From Hyphomicrobiales bacterium (GTDB lineage Bacteria > Pseudomonadota > Alphaproteobacteria > Rhizobiales > Rhizobiaceae), in NCBI GenBank assembly GCA_900468625.1, contig UBUL01000019.1, positions 248,001 through 312,000 on the forward strand: a stretch of 64,000 nt of DNA, given 5' to 3'. Under the pieces are notes generated by a model, which saw only the letters and a program-made list of their open reading frames with translations, was not told the origin of the DNA and did not search any database. Positions 34,724-43,632 of the stretch are shown piece by piece; position 1 is the stretch's first letter; the number at the start of each line of letters is the position of its first letter. The position numbers and the translations under genes were made by a program.

Positions 34724-35848
34724 TTAAGTCCCGGACACGAAAAGCCGCCGCCCGGTCGTCGTCAGTCGCCTTCCGCCCTGCGCAGTCACCACCACCGTTT
34801 CGCTGAATCCAAGGCTGGCAGCTGTCGCATAGACATGGAAAACCATGCCTTCCTCCAGCGGCCACTTCGCATTCGGCAGAAAAACCCAGGAGAAGTCGCT
34901 GGTGCGCGGTGTGCGGGTATAAAGACCAAGCGTATAGGCCGTCACGTTGTCGTAACGCTGTCTCAAACCGGACGAGATAAGCCCCTGTCGAACAATGGCG
35001 TCTACCTCGCAAGCGCAGGCGCCCGGCTTCATGGCGTCGATTTGCCGGTCCTGCAACGCAACAATGCGCGAAGCGATGTCCTGAAGCCTTGCCGATGCGG
35101 TGCCGATGACGATCGGCCGCATCAAACGGGCGCCATAGCCGCCCACGCGCGGAATAAGCTCCACATGCAGGATATCGCCATCATCAAGCAATTCGTTCTT
35201 GAAGGAGCCATGCAGGAATTGGTGGTCGCCGCTGGCCTTGACGATCGGACCGGTCTCGCCGCTATCAGCACCTTCAAGCAGGAAGGTTGCAGCCGCAGTT
35301 GCGGCGGCCGTACGGGTCGACGAGCCGGCCTGCGTACTGTGTGCGATTGCCAGCATCGCCTTGTCGGCGATGCCGGCTGCCTGCGTAAGAACGGCGATCT
35401 CGCGGGCCGATTTGACCCATCGCAGACTGTCGCTGATACCGGGAAGGGCAACGAATTGCGCCTCGGGCAGGTGCGCGCGAAGCCTGTCGGCCGTATCGGC
35501 GCTGAAGCCGTACGAGCCGAAATCGGCACCGATACGGGCATTGGCGAAGCCTCGAGCATGGATGCTGTCTGCGATGGCTTCGTGTGGATTGGTAGTGTCG
35601 GCAAAGCCGATAATGTCGGAAATCCAGGTCTTTTCCCGACATGGAACTTCGTCGAGCTCGCGCAGGACGAACCAGGGTGCGCCGTGTCGCGGCAGAAAAG
35701 CAGCACGATACATGGTCTGCGAGACTGTGTAGCCGGTAAGCCACGCAAGGAGCTCGCCGCTGTCGATCAGCAGCAGATCGACGGCGGCGGCGTCCATCTC
35801 GGCGTGTGCCTTGGCGATACGCCAATCATATTCGCAACGAGGAAACAT
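34724..35848 (-). CDS. M24-family hydrolase of the creatinase/ectoine-hydrolase type
   Basis: A 374-residue protein with the creatinase N-domain (about residues 1-130) and the pita-bread C-domain. The usual five metal ligands of aminopeptidase P/prolidase are mostly absent: the VDLG Asp is Glu in HVELIP, the next Asp is Arg in GARLMRP, the GHGIG His is replaced in AYTLGL, and the VEPG Glu is replaced in FHVYAT; only the last Glu (FSETVVVT) remains. Metal-free relatives such as creatinase and ectoine hydrolase (DoeA) show this pattern. It therefore probably hydrolyses a small cyclic or guanidino-like amide rather than Xaa-Pro peptides. It is the last gene of the dipeptide-importer operon, 6 bases after the M20 gene. 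Confidence 0.8.
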   Translation of the reverse strand: MFPRCEYDWRIAKAHAEMDAAAVDLLLIDSGELLAWLTGYTVSQTMYRAAFLPRHGAPWFVLRELDEVPCREKTWISDIIGFADTTNPHEAIADSIHARGFANARIGADFGSYGFSADTADRLRAHLPEAQFVALPGISDSLRWVKSAREIAVLTQAAGIADKAMLAIAHSTQAGSSTRTAAATAAATFLLEGADSGETGPIVKASGDHQFLHGSFKNELLDDGDILHVELIPRVGGYGARLMRPIVIGTASARLQDIASRIVALQDRQIDAMKPGACACEVDAIVRQGLISSGLRQRYDNVTAYTLGLYTRTPRTSDFSWVFLPNAKWPLEEGMVFHVYATAASLGFSETVVVTAQGGRRLTTTGRRLFVSGT

Positions 35849-35854
35849 CCGGTC

Positions 35855-37075
35855 TCAGGCAACCTCGCAAATGTCGAGGATGGCGAGCATGTAGACACGG
35901 ATCATGTCGAGATAGTCGACGATGTCGACGCGTTCGTCCGGCATCGTGTTGTACCGGCCACCCGGCCCACAGACGATGCCTTCCATGCCGAGTTCATGAT
36001 AGAGATGGCCGGCATCCGTTCCGTAAAAGCGCGTGGGCGTGATTGCGCCCGTCGGCTGCTTTTCGCCGCGGACAGCCTCATAGGCGGCGTTGATCGAGGT
36101 TACGATGCGTGACGTCGCCGAGACTTCGAACGGTGGCATCAGAGGACGACCCTCGATCATCTCGGGCACCAGCTTGGCCTTCAGCCCGGGGAAGCGCTTT
36201 TCGAGCTCGGTCAATTCCGCCGCGAGATCGGCAAGGACGCCTTCCTGTGTCTGGCCGGGCGCATAGCGGGCCGAACCTCGGATGCGGACAAAGTCAGAAA
36301 CCTGCGGCGGGCGCCATTCCTCCAGCTCACGCCCGAGCGCACCATGGACGACGCCGACATGGCCGCGATTGATCGAGCGATGCACGTCGCTTCTGGCGTC
36401 GCTGAAGGTCATGGCATTGATGCGCGGTATGAGATCGCAGGCAGCGGCGATGGCGTCGACCGATTGCTCGCGTTTGGAGAGATGCCGCGTGTCGCCGGTA
36501 AGCTCGATCACGAAGCTCAGCGCGGCGGCATGCATGGTCACGGCCGCAAGGTCGCTCGGCTCGCTGTTGATGAAATAGTCGGCCTTGACACCGTTGCGGA
36601 TGGCGGCAAGCGTGCCGACACCGCCTTGAAGTTCACCGACGACATAGGTCAGGATCACGTCTCCCTTGAGCCTGACGCCGGTATCAAGCAAGGTCTTGAC
36701 TGCGCAGAAATAGGCGGCATCCCCCGCCTTCATGTTGGATACGCCGATACCATAGATGAATTTGTCGTCGACGAGGCCACCCCAGGGATCGACGGTCCAG
36801 CCCTCGGTGACCGGGTTGGTGTCGAGATGGCCGTTGAAGAGCAGGCTCTTGCCGCCGCCGGTGCCCTTCAGACGCCCGATGGCGTTGAAGCGCTGTCCAT
36901 CATCAAAAGGCTGCAGCTCCGCCTGGACGCCGATCGCTTCCATCTCGCGTGCCATGACGCGCGCCAATTCCCGCTCACCCTCTGTCTGCGAGTGGCTCTT
37001 GTGGCGAACCATCATCGACAGGAAGTCGAGGCAGCTCTTCTCATCGATTTTGCCGATGAGGGATTTCGGATCCAT
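35855..37075 (-). CDS. M20-family hydrolase with altered metal site
   Basis: A 406-residue protein of the ArgE/DapE/M20 deacylase fold. The first metal motif is normal (FNGHLDTNP, about residues 91-99), but the bridging Asp of the DMKGG motif is Asn (GVSNMKAGD), and the catalytic Glu-Glu pair reads GELQGG, keeping the presumed general base and losing the second Glu, a metal ligand. A standard dizinc centre is doubtful. The dimerisation domain spans about 180-300. The start at 37075 has AAGGAG upstream, at the end of the ATPase gene. It may be a specialised deacylase acting before or after the M24 enzyme. Confidence 0.82.
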   Translation of the reverse strand: MDPKSLIGKIDEKSCLDFLSMMVRHKSHSQTEGERELARVMAREMEAIGVQAELQPFDDGQRFNAIGRLKGTGGGKSLLFNGHLDTNPVTEGWTVDPWGGLVDDKFIYGIGVSNMKAGDAAYFCAVKTLLDTGVRLKGDVILTYVVGELQGGVGTLAAIRNGVKADYFINSEPSDLAAVTMHAAALSFVIELTGDTRHLSKREQSVDAIAAACDLIPRINAMTFSDARSDVHRSINRGHVGVVHGALGRELEEWRPPQVSDFVRIRGSARYAPGQTQEGVLADLAAELTELEKRFPGLKAKLVPEMIEGRPLMPPFEVSATSRIVTSINAAYEAVRGEKQPTGAITPTRFYGTDAGHLYHELGMEGIVCGPGGRYNTMPDERVDIVDYLDMIRVYMLAILDICEVA

Positions 37076-37076
37076 T

Positions 37077-38738
37077 TTAATGCTCCTTGGAAGTCTGGTT
37101 CTGACGTGGGGCGCCGGCCGGGGTCGGCACGGCCGCAAGCAGCCGGCGCGTATAGTCGGCGCGTTCGAGGCTGGTGATCTCTTCCGCCGGCATGATTTCA
37201 AGAAGATCGCCGCGATACATCACCGCGATGCGGTGGGCGATCTGGCGAATGAGGTTGAGATCGTGGGTGATGAAGAGGAAGGCGGTGGAATGCTCGCGGT
37301 GCAGCTCCAAGAGCAGCTCGATGATGGAGGCCTGCACCGAAACGTCGAGCGCGGAGGTGATCTCGTCGCAGATCACCAGCTTCGGTCTCGATGCGAAGGC
37401 GCGGGCGATGGCAACACGCTGTTTTTCGCCGCCGGAGAGCTGATGCGGATAGCGATCGGCATGGGTGCGTGGCAGGCGCACCTGTTCGAGCATGTCGCCG
37501 ATCCGTTGCGCGATGGCGCTTCGGTCACCCTCGCCGTAGAGTTTGAGCGGCCGCGCCAGAATTTCGCGGATCTTCTGGCGCGGATTGAGCGAGGCGTCCG
37601 GATGCTGGAAGATCATCTGGACGTTCTTGCGATAGGCCCGGTCCATGTCGGCAAGGCCCGCAATCGTCCGCCCTGCAAAGGTTATTTGGCCCTCGAAGGG
37701 ATTGAGCCCGGTCATCGCCTTGGCGAGCGTCGATTTGCCGGAGCCGGATTCCCCGACGATGCCAAGGATTTCTCCCGGCTGGACGCTCAGACTGACGGCG
37801 CGATTGCCGGCGAAGCGTTCGAAGGACCGGCCAGTCAGTGCCGACAGGAACGGCTTGCGGCCGTAATGCACGCTGACATTTTCGACCGTCATCAGCGGCT
37901 GGTCCTGATAGGACGGGCGCGTCTGCGTCAGGCGATCGCTCGGCCGAGGCACCGCGGCGATCAGCTGGCGCGTATAGTCGTGTTGCGGTGCGTTGAAGAT
38001 GGCATCGACGGCGCCCTGTTCGACGATTTCGCCGCGCCGGATGACAGCAACTCGCTTCGCAGTGCGCGACAGCAAGGCAAGGTCATGCGAAATATAGAGC
38101 GAGGCGACACCCGTTTCGGCCTGCAGGTCGAGGAAGAGATCAAGGATCTGACGGGAGGTGATGACATCGAGCGCCGTCGTCGGTTCGTCGAAGATGATGC
38201 ATTCCGGATTGCAGGCGAAGGCGGTGGCGATGACCACGCGCTGCTTTTCGCCGCCCGATGCTTCGTGCGGCATGCGCTTCATCATTTCCGCCGGGCTTTT
38301 GAGGCCGACGCGATCCAGCATTGCTTCGCCCTCGCTCCACGCTTGCCTTGCGGTCAGGCCGCGATGACGCCTCAGCGTTTCCGTAAGCTGCGTGCCGAGC
38401 GAAAGCGTCGGGTTGAGCGAGGTGCCGGGGTCCTGGAACACCATGCTGATCCGCTTGCCCCTTATGCGATTGACCTCGGCCGGCGATTTTGCCGTCAGGT
38501 TTTCGCCGCGAAGCCGGATTTCGCCGCCGGTCTCGCGGGCGTTTGCCGGCAGGTAGCGCATGATCGACCAGGCCATCGAGGTCTTGCCGGAACCGGACTC
38601 GCCGACGAGACCGAGAATTTCGCCGGCACCGACTTCGAGATTGATGTTCTTCAGCGCACGGAAGGTGCCACCCGCCGTCAGATAGTCGAGCGAATAGTTG
38701 CGGACCTGAAGGACAGTATTGTTCGCGGTTTCCGTCAT
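37077..38738 (-). CDS. dipeptide-type ABC transporter, fused double ATPase (DppD-DppF)
   Basis: A 553-residue fusion of the two ATPases of a peptide/opine importer. Domain 1 has Walker A VGESGSGKTS, ASGGEKQRVVIA and IIFDEPTTALDV; domain 2 has VGESGSGKSTLAK, LSGGEKQRVAIARA and ICDEITSALDV; both have a C-terminal oligopeptide-type extension (the HDYTRQLIAAVP and ADYTRRLLAAVP motifs). Both sites look competent. The start at 38738 follows the DppC stop by one base; the frame extends upstream only inside dppC. The fusion is common in Rhizobiales. Confidence 0.9.
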   Translation of the reverse strand: MTETANNTVLQVRNYSLDYLTAGGTFRALKNINLEVGAGEILGLVGESGSGKTSMAWSIMRYLPANARETGGEIRLRGENLTAKSPAEVNRIRGKRISMVFQDPGTSLNPTLSLGTQLTETLRRHRGLTARQAWSEGEAMLDRVGLKSPAEMMKRMPHEASGGEKQRVVIATAFACNPECIIFDEPTTALDVITSRQILDLFLDLQAETGVASLYISHDLALLSRTAKRVAVIRRGEIVEQGAVDAIFNAPQHDYTRQLIAAVPRPSDRLTQTRPSYQDQPLMTVENVSVHYGRKPFLSALTGRSFERFAGNRAVSLSVQPGEILGIVGESGSGKSTLAKAMTGLNPFEGQITFAGRTIAGLADMDRAYRKNVQMIFQHPDASLNPRQKIREILARPLKLYGEGDRSAIAQRIGDMLEQVRLPRTHADRYPHQLSGGEKQRVAIARAFASRPKLVICDEITSALDVSVQASIIELLLELHREHSTAFLFITHDLNLIRQIAHRIAVMYRGDLLEIMPAEEITSLERADYTRRLLAAVPTPAGAPRQNQTSKEH

Positions 38739-38739
38739 C

Positions 38740-39570
38740 TCAGCCTCCGGTGCGCGGGTTGAGCGCGTCGCGCAGACCATCGCCAAGAAGATTGAAGCCG
38801 ATGGCGACGATGGCGATTGCAAGGCTCGGCCAGATCAGGATGCCGGCGCTGATGTGCATATATTGTCTCGCTTCCGAGACCATCAGGCCCCATTCGGTCG
38901 CGGGCGGCTGGGCGCCGAGACCGAGGAAGCTCAGCGTCGCAAACAGCATGACGGCGAAGGAAACGCGGATCGTCGTTTCGACCACGATGGGGGCGACGAC
39001 ATTCGGCAGCATCTCGCGCAGGATGATGTAGCTTGAGCTTTCGCCGCGGGCGATCGCCGCGCTCACATAGTCCTGCTTGCGCACGGCAAGAGCTACGCTG
39101 CGGGTAATGCGCGCCATGCCTGGCGCGAAGGCGACGGCAACGGCGACCAGTGCATTGATGCTGCTGGACCCGAGCAGATTGACGATCAAAAGCGCGAACA
39201 GGAGGTTCGGGATCGCCATGATCGCATCGATGGTGCGCATGATGATCTCGTCGGCACGCCCGCCCAGGAAGGCGGATACTGTGCCGATAAAGGCTCCGGC
39301 AAAGGTGCCGGCAAGCGTGGCAAAGACTGCCATCGTCACGGTCGAACGCGCGCCGATCAGCAGGCGGCTCAGGATGTCGCGGCCATACTGGTCCGTGCCG
39401 AGGAGGAAATTCGCGCTCGGTCCCTTGTAGCGGGCAAGTATCGACATGGCTTCCGGATCGCGCGGGGCAAGAAGGGGACCGAAGACGACGACGATGAAGA
39501 CGAGGATGACCAGGACAAGGCCGACCGCGCCCTGCGGCGTGCGCAGCAGCCGTTTGAGAAGCTCAATCAT
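38740..39570 (-). CDS. dipeptide-type ABC transporter permease (DppC)
   Basis: A 276-residue inner-membrane permease of the DppC/OppC type: one N-terminal helix, then LLGTDQYGRDILSRLLIGAR (about residues 56-75), the conserved region before the five-helix permease core, and the EAA-like loop AAIARGESSSYIILREMLPN. It forms the channel with the DppB-type permease, whose stop it overlaps by 8 bases. Confidence 0.9.
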   Translation of the reverse strand: MIELLKRLLRTPQGAVGLVLVILVFIVVVFGPLLAPRDPEAMSILARYKGPSANFLLGTDQYGRDILSRLLIGARSTVTMAVFATLAGTFAGAFIGTVSAFLGGRADEIIMRTIDAIMAIPNLLFALLIVNLLGSSSINALVAVAVAFAPGMARITRSVALAVRKQDYVSAAIARGESSSYIILREMLPNVVAPIVVETTIRVSFAVMLFATLSFLGLGAQPPATEWGLMVSEARQYMHISAGILIWPSLAIAIVAIGFNLLGDGLRDALNPRTGG

Positions 39571-40510
39571 ACTGGATCCTCTTGTCGAGCCATGCGTAGA
39601 GAATGTCGGCGACGAAATTGACGATGGAATAGGTGGCCGCCATGAGCAGCACGCCGGCCTGGATTGCCGGCAGATCGCGCGTCTGGATCGCGACGATCAA
39701 TTGCCTGCCAATGCCGGGAAGGGCGAAGATTTCTTCGACGACGATGATGCCGCCCAAGAGATAGCCGACATCGAGCGCGACGACGGTGATGGTTGGCAAG
39801 AGCGCGTTGCGCAAGGCATGACCAAACAGCACCCTTGACGTGGAAAGACCTTTCAGCCGCGCCGCACGGATGTAGTCGGTATGCAGCACGTCGACGAGTT
39901 CGGAACGCACCATGCGGGAGACATGCGCGATGAGGATGATCGACACCACGCAGACCGGCAGTACCAGGTGGGCGAGGCCATCGGGAAAATTCTCGGTCAG
40001 CGGCACATAACCGGTCGGCGGCAAAAGCTTCGCCCAATCGGCGACGAAGAGCACCGCAAGCGTCGCCGTCACGAATTCCGGAAGCGATACGCCCGCATAG
40101 GAGATGAGACTGACGATCATGTCGGCGAGCTTGCCGCGGCGGCACGCGGCAAGCACACCGAGTGGTATGGCGAGCACGAGCATCAAGGCGATGGACAGGA
40201 CAGCGATGAGAAGCGAACGGGTAAGCGCCTGGAGCATGGCCGGGCCGACGGGCTGGCCGGTGCGCAGCGACTGGCCGAAATCGCCATGCAGGACACCGCC
40301 CAGCCAATGCAGATATTGCAGCCAGACGGGATCGTTGAGCCCCATCTGCTGGCGCAGCGCCTCGAGCGCTTGGTCGGTGGCATTCTCTCCCAGCATCATC
40401 ACGGCGGCATCCGCCGGCAGGACCTGGGTGATCGCGAAGACGACGAGCGACACGATGAAGAGCGTGTAGACGATCATCAAAAGCCGCTTCAGAAGATAAT
40501 TTGGTGACAA
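39563..40510 (-). CDS. dipeptide-type ABC transporter permease (DppB)
   Basis: A 315-residue inner-membrane permease of the DppB/OppB type with six hydrophobic helices and a large first periplasmic loop (MGLNDPVWLQYLHWLGGVLHG). The EAA-like loop is YIRAARLKGLSTSRVLFGHALRN. The longest frame starts with TTG at 40510, which is preceded by AGGGAA. It lies 112 bases after the binding-protein gene. Confidence 0.88.
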   Translation of the reverse strand: MSPNYLLKRLLMIVYTLFIVSLVVFAITQVLPADAAVMMLGENATDQALEALRQQMGLNDPVWLQYLHWLGGVLHGDFGQSLRTGQPVGPAMLQALTRSLLIAVLSIALMLVLAIPLGVLAACRRGKLADMIVSLISYAGVSLPEFVTATLAVLFVADWAKLLPPTGYVPLTENFPDGLAHLVLPVCVVSIILIAHVSRMVRSELVDVLHTDYIRAARLKGLSTSRVLFGHALRNALLPTITVVALDVGYLLGGIIVVEEIFALPGIGRQLIVAIQTRDLPAIQAGVLLMAATYSIVNFVADILYAWLDKRIQYD

Positions 40511-40622
40511 GGCCGTTCCCTGGCGTTGGAGGGACCGGCCTCGAAATAGGCCGGTCTTCTTGCTACGGGATACGTCGCGAACTTCGTATCGTGCCGCGGC
40601 GCTAATTCAGCGGTCGGCGCCA

Positions 40623-42173
40623 TCAGCTCCGTTTCGGCGCCTTGTCCGTCAGGGAGACATAGTCGAGGCGGAAGACGGAAGCGCGCGGATGAACCTCGAA
40701 ACCGGCGACCCAATCTCGCTTGGCGGCGAGAACGTCGAAGAACACCGGTATGATGGAGGGGACGTCCTCGTTCATCAGCTTCTGCGCCTCGGCATAAAGC
40801 TCCTTGCGCTTGGCCTCGTCGGTGATGCCACGTGCCTCGTTGACGACCTTGTCGAAGGCGGCGTTGTCCCAGCGCGTTTCGTTCCAGGCGGCATCGGAGG
40901 TGTAGAGCAGCTTGAAGATCGCGTCGGCGGTCGGCTGCATATTGTAGAAACCGACATAGAAGCTGCCCTTCTTCCACACCTGCTCCAGATAGGTTGCATG
41001 CGGCATCGTCTGGACATTGATGTTGATGCCGGCCTCCTTTGCCATCTCGCGCAAGGCGACAGCGAGCTGAGTGCGCTGGCTCGGCTTGTCCGATGCAATA
41101 AGCGTTGCCTCGAAGCCATTCGGGTAACCTGCCTCGGCAAGAAGCTTCTTGGCCTCGGCGATATTGGCCTGGCGCAGCGGCAGATCGGCATAGAAGCGAT
41201 AGGAGGCGTTAAGGGCGGTATCGTTGCCCGGCGTGCCGAAACCCTCGGTGACAAAATCGACCATCGCCTGTCGGTCGACGGTCAGCGCCAGCGCGCGGCG
41301 CACGCGCACATCGTTGAAGGGCTTGGTGTCGCAGCCGAAATTGATGTTGCAGAACTGGCCTGACGGCACCCGGAGCGGATTGACGCCCTGGGCGTCCTTC
41401 ATCCGCAGGTATTCGGTCGGCTGTACGGTCGAAATGATGTCGATGTCGCCGGCAAGCAAAGCCGAGGTCTGCGCCGAAGTATCTGGGAAAACCTGGATTT
41501 CGACGCGGTCGAGATAGGGACGCTTCGCATCGTAATAATCGGGATTGCGTTCGACGACGATCAGCCGGTCGGGTTCGTAGGAGGAAAGCTTGAACGGGCC
41601 GGTGCCGACAGCCGTCGTCGACAGCGTCTTGAAGTCGCCGGTGGCGATGGAGGCCGGGATGATGCGCGCGACCGTGTAGGCTGTTGCCACGGGGAAGTCG
41701 GCGTAAGGGGTCGAAAGCTTGAAGACGGCCGTCAGCGGATCGGCCGCGGTCACATCGGCAATCGGGCCGACATTGTTGCGTGCCGGCGAAGCGTTCTTCG
41801 GATCGAGGATTGCCTTGAAGCTTTGAACGACATCGTTGGCGGTCAGCGGCGAGCCGTCATGGAATTTGACGCCGCTGCGAAGCTTGAACGTCCATTGCGT
41901 CAGCGCATCGTTGGCGCTCCAGCTTTCGGCAAGATCCGGCTCGACCGACATATCGACCTTCAGCCGGGTCAGATTGCTGTAGAGCAGCTCGGTGACCATG
42001 TATTCCGGATTGACGCGCGTCAGCAGCGGATGGATCACGCTTGCGGCCTGATCGACGGAGATACGCAATGTGCCGCCCTTGGCCGGAACGGCGCCTTGAG
42101 CAAAGCCGATGGCGGGCGTTGCGAGGAGGGCGGCGGTACTTGCCAGGAAATGACGTCGATTAAGCTTCAGCAT
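40623..42173 (-). CDS. family 5 periplasmic binding protein (peptide/opine importer)
   Basis: A 516-residue substrate-binding protein of the DppA/OppA class. The signal is twin-arginine like (NRRHFLAST, residues 5-13). The mature part has LAESWSANDALTQWTFKLRSGVKFHDGSP, the family signature. Such proteins bind peptides, opines, nickel complexes or other amides. The substrate is unknown; the co-encoded M20 and M24 hydrolases point to an N-acylated or cyclic amide. It lies 12 bases after the first M20 gene and before the permeases. Confidence 0.9.
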   Translation of the reverse strand: MLKLNRRHFLASTAALLATPAIGFAQGAVPAKGGTLRISVDQAASVIHPLLTRVNPEYMVTELLYSNLTRLKVDMSVEPDLAESWSANDALTQWTFKLRSGVKFHDGSPLTANDVVQSFKAILDPKNASPARNNVGPIADVTAADPLTAVFKLSTPYADFPVATAYTVARIIPASIATGDFKTLSTTAVGTGPFKLSSYEPDRLIVVERNPDYYDAKRPYLDRVEIQVFPDTSAQTSALLAGDIDIISTVQPTEYLRMKDAQGVNPLRVPSGQFCNINFGCDTKPFNDVRVRRALALTVDRQAMVDFVTEGFGTPGNDTALNASYRFYADLPLRQANIAEAKKLLAEAGYPNGFEATLIASDKPSQRTQLAVALREMAKEAGININVQTMPHATYLEQVWKKGSFYVGFYNMQPTADAIFKLLYTSDAAWNETRWDNAAFDKVVNEARGITDEAKRKELYAEAQKLMNEDVPSIIPVFFDVLAAKRDWVAGFEVHPRASVFRLDYVSLTDKAPKRS

Positions 42174-42185
42174 CGTAGTGTTCCC

Positions 42186-43508
42186 TTATTTTGCCGGTGC
42201 GTGTTCTGGAATGAGGTCGGTTGCAAAGTCGCGGGCGAGGTAGGCGAGGATGCTTTGCGCCAGCGCGATGATGTCCGAGGTCGTCGTATGTTCGTCAGCG
42301 CTATGGATGCAGCTCTCCGGACGTCCAAGGCCGCCGAGCAGGACTTCCTGCATGATGCCTGTCTGCTGCACGTAACCGAAGTCCGAACAGCTTGCGGCGC
42401 CCCATTTGCGAAAATCGGAATCCTGATAGCCGAAGCCGAGACTGAGAGCTTTCTGCCAGCGCGGCCAATGCGGACCATCCGGGTCGGCGGTCGGGATCAG
42501 ATGGCCGACGAGATCGATTTCGACCTGCAACTCCGGCGATTTCGCCATGACGGCGCGTACAAGCGCTTCGATCTCAGCCCTTGCCGTTTCGTAATTTTCC
42601 TCAGGCGCGTAACGGCGACTGATGAGGATTTTCAACTCGGCGGGAACCTGGCCACCGGACGTGCCGCCATTGACGGTGGCGATGGAAAGCTGCGGCCGCA
42701 GCGGGCCGCTTGCATGCGGCGGCGCCGGCAAGGCGGATGCGAAGGCGGCCACCTGCGGCTTCAAGGCGCAAAGAGCGTTGAGAAGAGGAAGGGCGCCGTC
42801 GATGGCATTGATGCCGGAACCGGTTCGATTGCCTTCGCCTGCGTGAACGGCCTGGCCACGAACAGTGACCTGGAGATTGAAGACGCCAAAGCAGCCGGCC
42901 CAGATGCGCGGCGCTGCCGAGCCGTTGAAATTGACGATATGTCCCTTGAGCATGCCCTGTTCGGCGAGATATCGGATCCCGGGATAGAGGCCGCCTTCTT
43001 CATCGGTGCAAAGAAGCAGCATCGGATCGTAGGCGAGCTCGACGCCGCAGGTCTCGGCAGCACGCAGCGCAAGCAGCGTTGCCGCAATGGTGCCTTTCAT
43101 GTCCGCGGCACCAAGCCCGAAGAGGCGCTCGCCGTCGCGCCGCAGACAGAGCGGATCCTGTTGCCAGCCGGGAGCCGCTGGAACCGTATCGACATGGTAG
43201 TATAGCCCGCAGACCGGTTTAGTGCCGGATCGCTCGGCGATGAGGTTGACCCGCGGCCCCCTGGCCGGACCATTGCCAACCCGCCACAATTCCTCCGGCA
43301 AGATCACCTGGCGGCAATCGAAACCGATAGGTTCGAGCAGGCTCGCCATCAGCTCCGCAAATGCTGGATAGCCGTCTCCGGGCGGAAAAGAAGTGTCGAG
43401 CGCGATCATTCGCGCGAGATCGCCAACGGCGCTTTCGACGTTCTCTTCGATGATCTTCAAGGCGCTTGCAAATGGCGCCTCGAAAGATGACAAGACTTGA
43501 TCGCGCAT
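42186..43508 (-). CDS. M20-family deacylase/peptidase with canonical metal site
   Basis: A 440-residue ArgE/DapE/ACY1-like hydrolase. The metal and catalytic residues are all present: YHVDTVP (His and catalytic Asp), GAADMKG (bridging Asp), TDEEGG (general base Glu and metal Glu) and a late His in SADEHTT. A dimerisation domain lies at about residues 190-310. It probably removes an N-acyl or N-terminal residue from the imported compound. The start at 43508 has GGAAA upstream; a GTG at 43556 in the same frame is less likely. It is the first gene of the operon, divergent from a GntR regulator. Confidence 0.85.
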   Translation of the reverse strand: MRDQVLSSFEAPFASALKIIEENVESAVGDLARMIALDTSFPPGDGYPAFAELMASLLEPIGFDCRQVILPEELWRVGNGPARGPRVNLIAERSGTKPVCGLYYHVDTVPAAPGWQQDPLCLRRDGERLFGLGAADMKGTIAATLLALRAAETCGVELAYDPMLLLCTDEEGGLYPGIRYLAEQGMLKGHIVNFNGSAAPRIWAGCFGVFNLQVTVRGQAVHAGEGNRTGSGINAIDGALPLLNALCALKPQVAAFASALPAPPHASGPLRPQLSIATVNGGTSGGQVPAELKILISRRYAPEENYETARAEIEALVRAVMAKSPELQVEIDLVGHLIPTADPDGPHWPRWQKALSLGFGYQDSDFRKWGAASCSDFGYVQQTGIMQEVLLGGLGRPESCIHSADEHTTTSDIIALAQSILAYLARDFATDLIPEHAPAK

Positions 43509-43570
43509 GCTCGAATTTCCGAAAAAGACGGGCAGAAACATATGGAGGTTCTGCACTCATATTTATATAA

Positions 43571-43580
43571 ACTATATAGT
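43571..43580. promoter_or_regulatory. palindrome in the GntR/M20 divergent region
   Basis: ACTATATAGT is a perfect 10-bp palindrome, directly preceded by another palindrome, TTATATAA, in an AT-rich patch of a GC-rich region. HutC-type GntR regulators bind short TA-rich palindromes, so this is a candidate operator. Confidence 0.45.
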
Positions 43581-43632
43581 AATGATGCGGCCGCCCAGGC
43601 TTCGAGTCAACTCCAAATAAGAGGCAAATAAG

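Noticed and set aside
34835..36112. Plus-strand open frame of 425 codons
   Set aside because: It is antisense to the M24 and M20 genes, whose domains are unmistakable; it arises from high GC.
36756..38762. Plus-strand open frame of 668 codons
   Set aside because: It is antisense to the DppD-DppF fusion and the M20 gene and has no recognisable domain.
43556..43558. GTG start for the first M20 gene
   Set aside because: It would add a hydrophobic, non-family N-terminus and lies close to the operator palindrome; the ATG at 43508 fits the family better.
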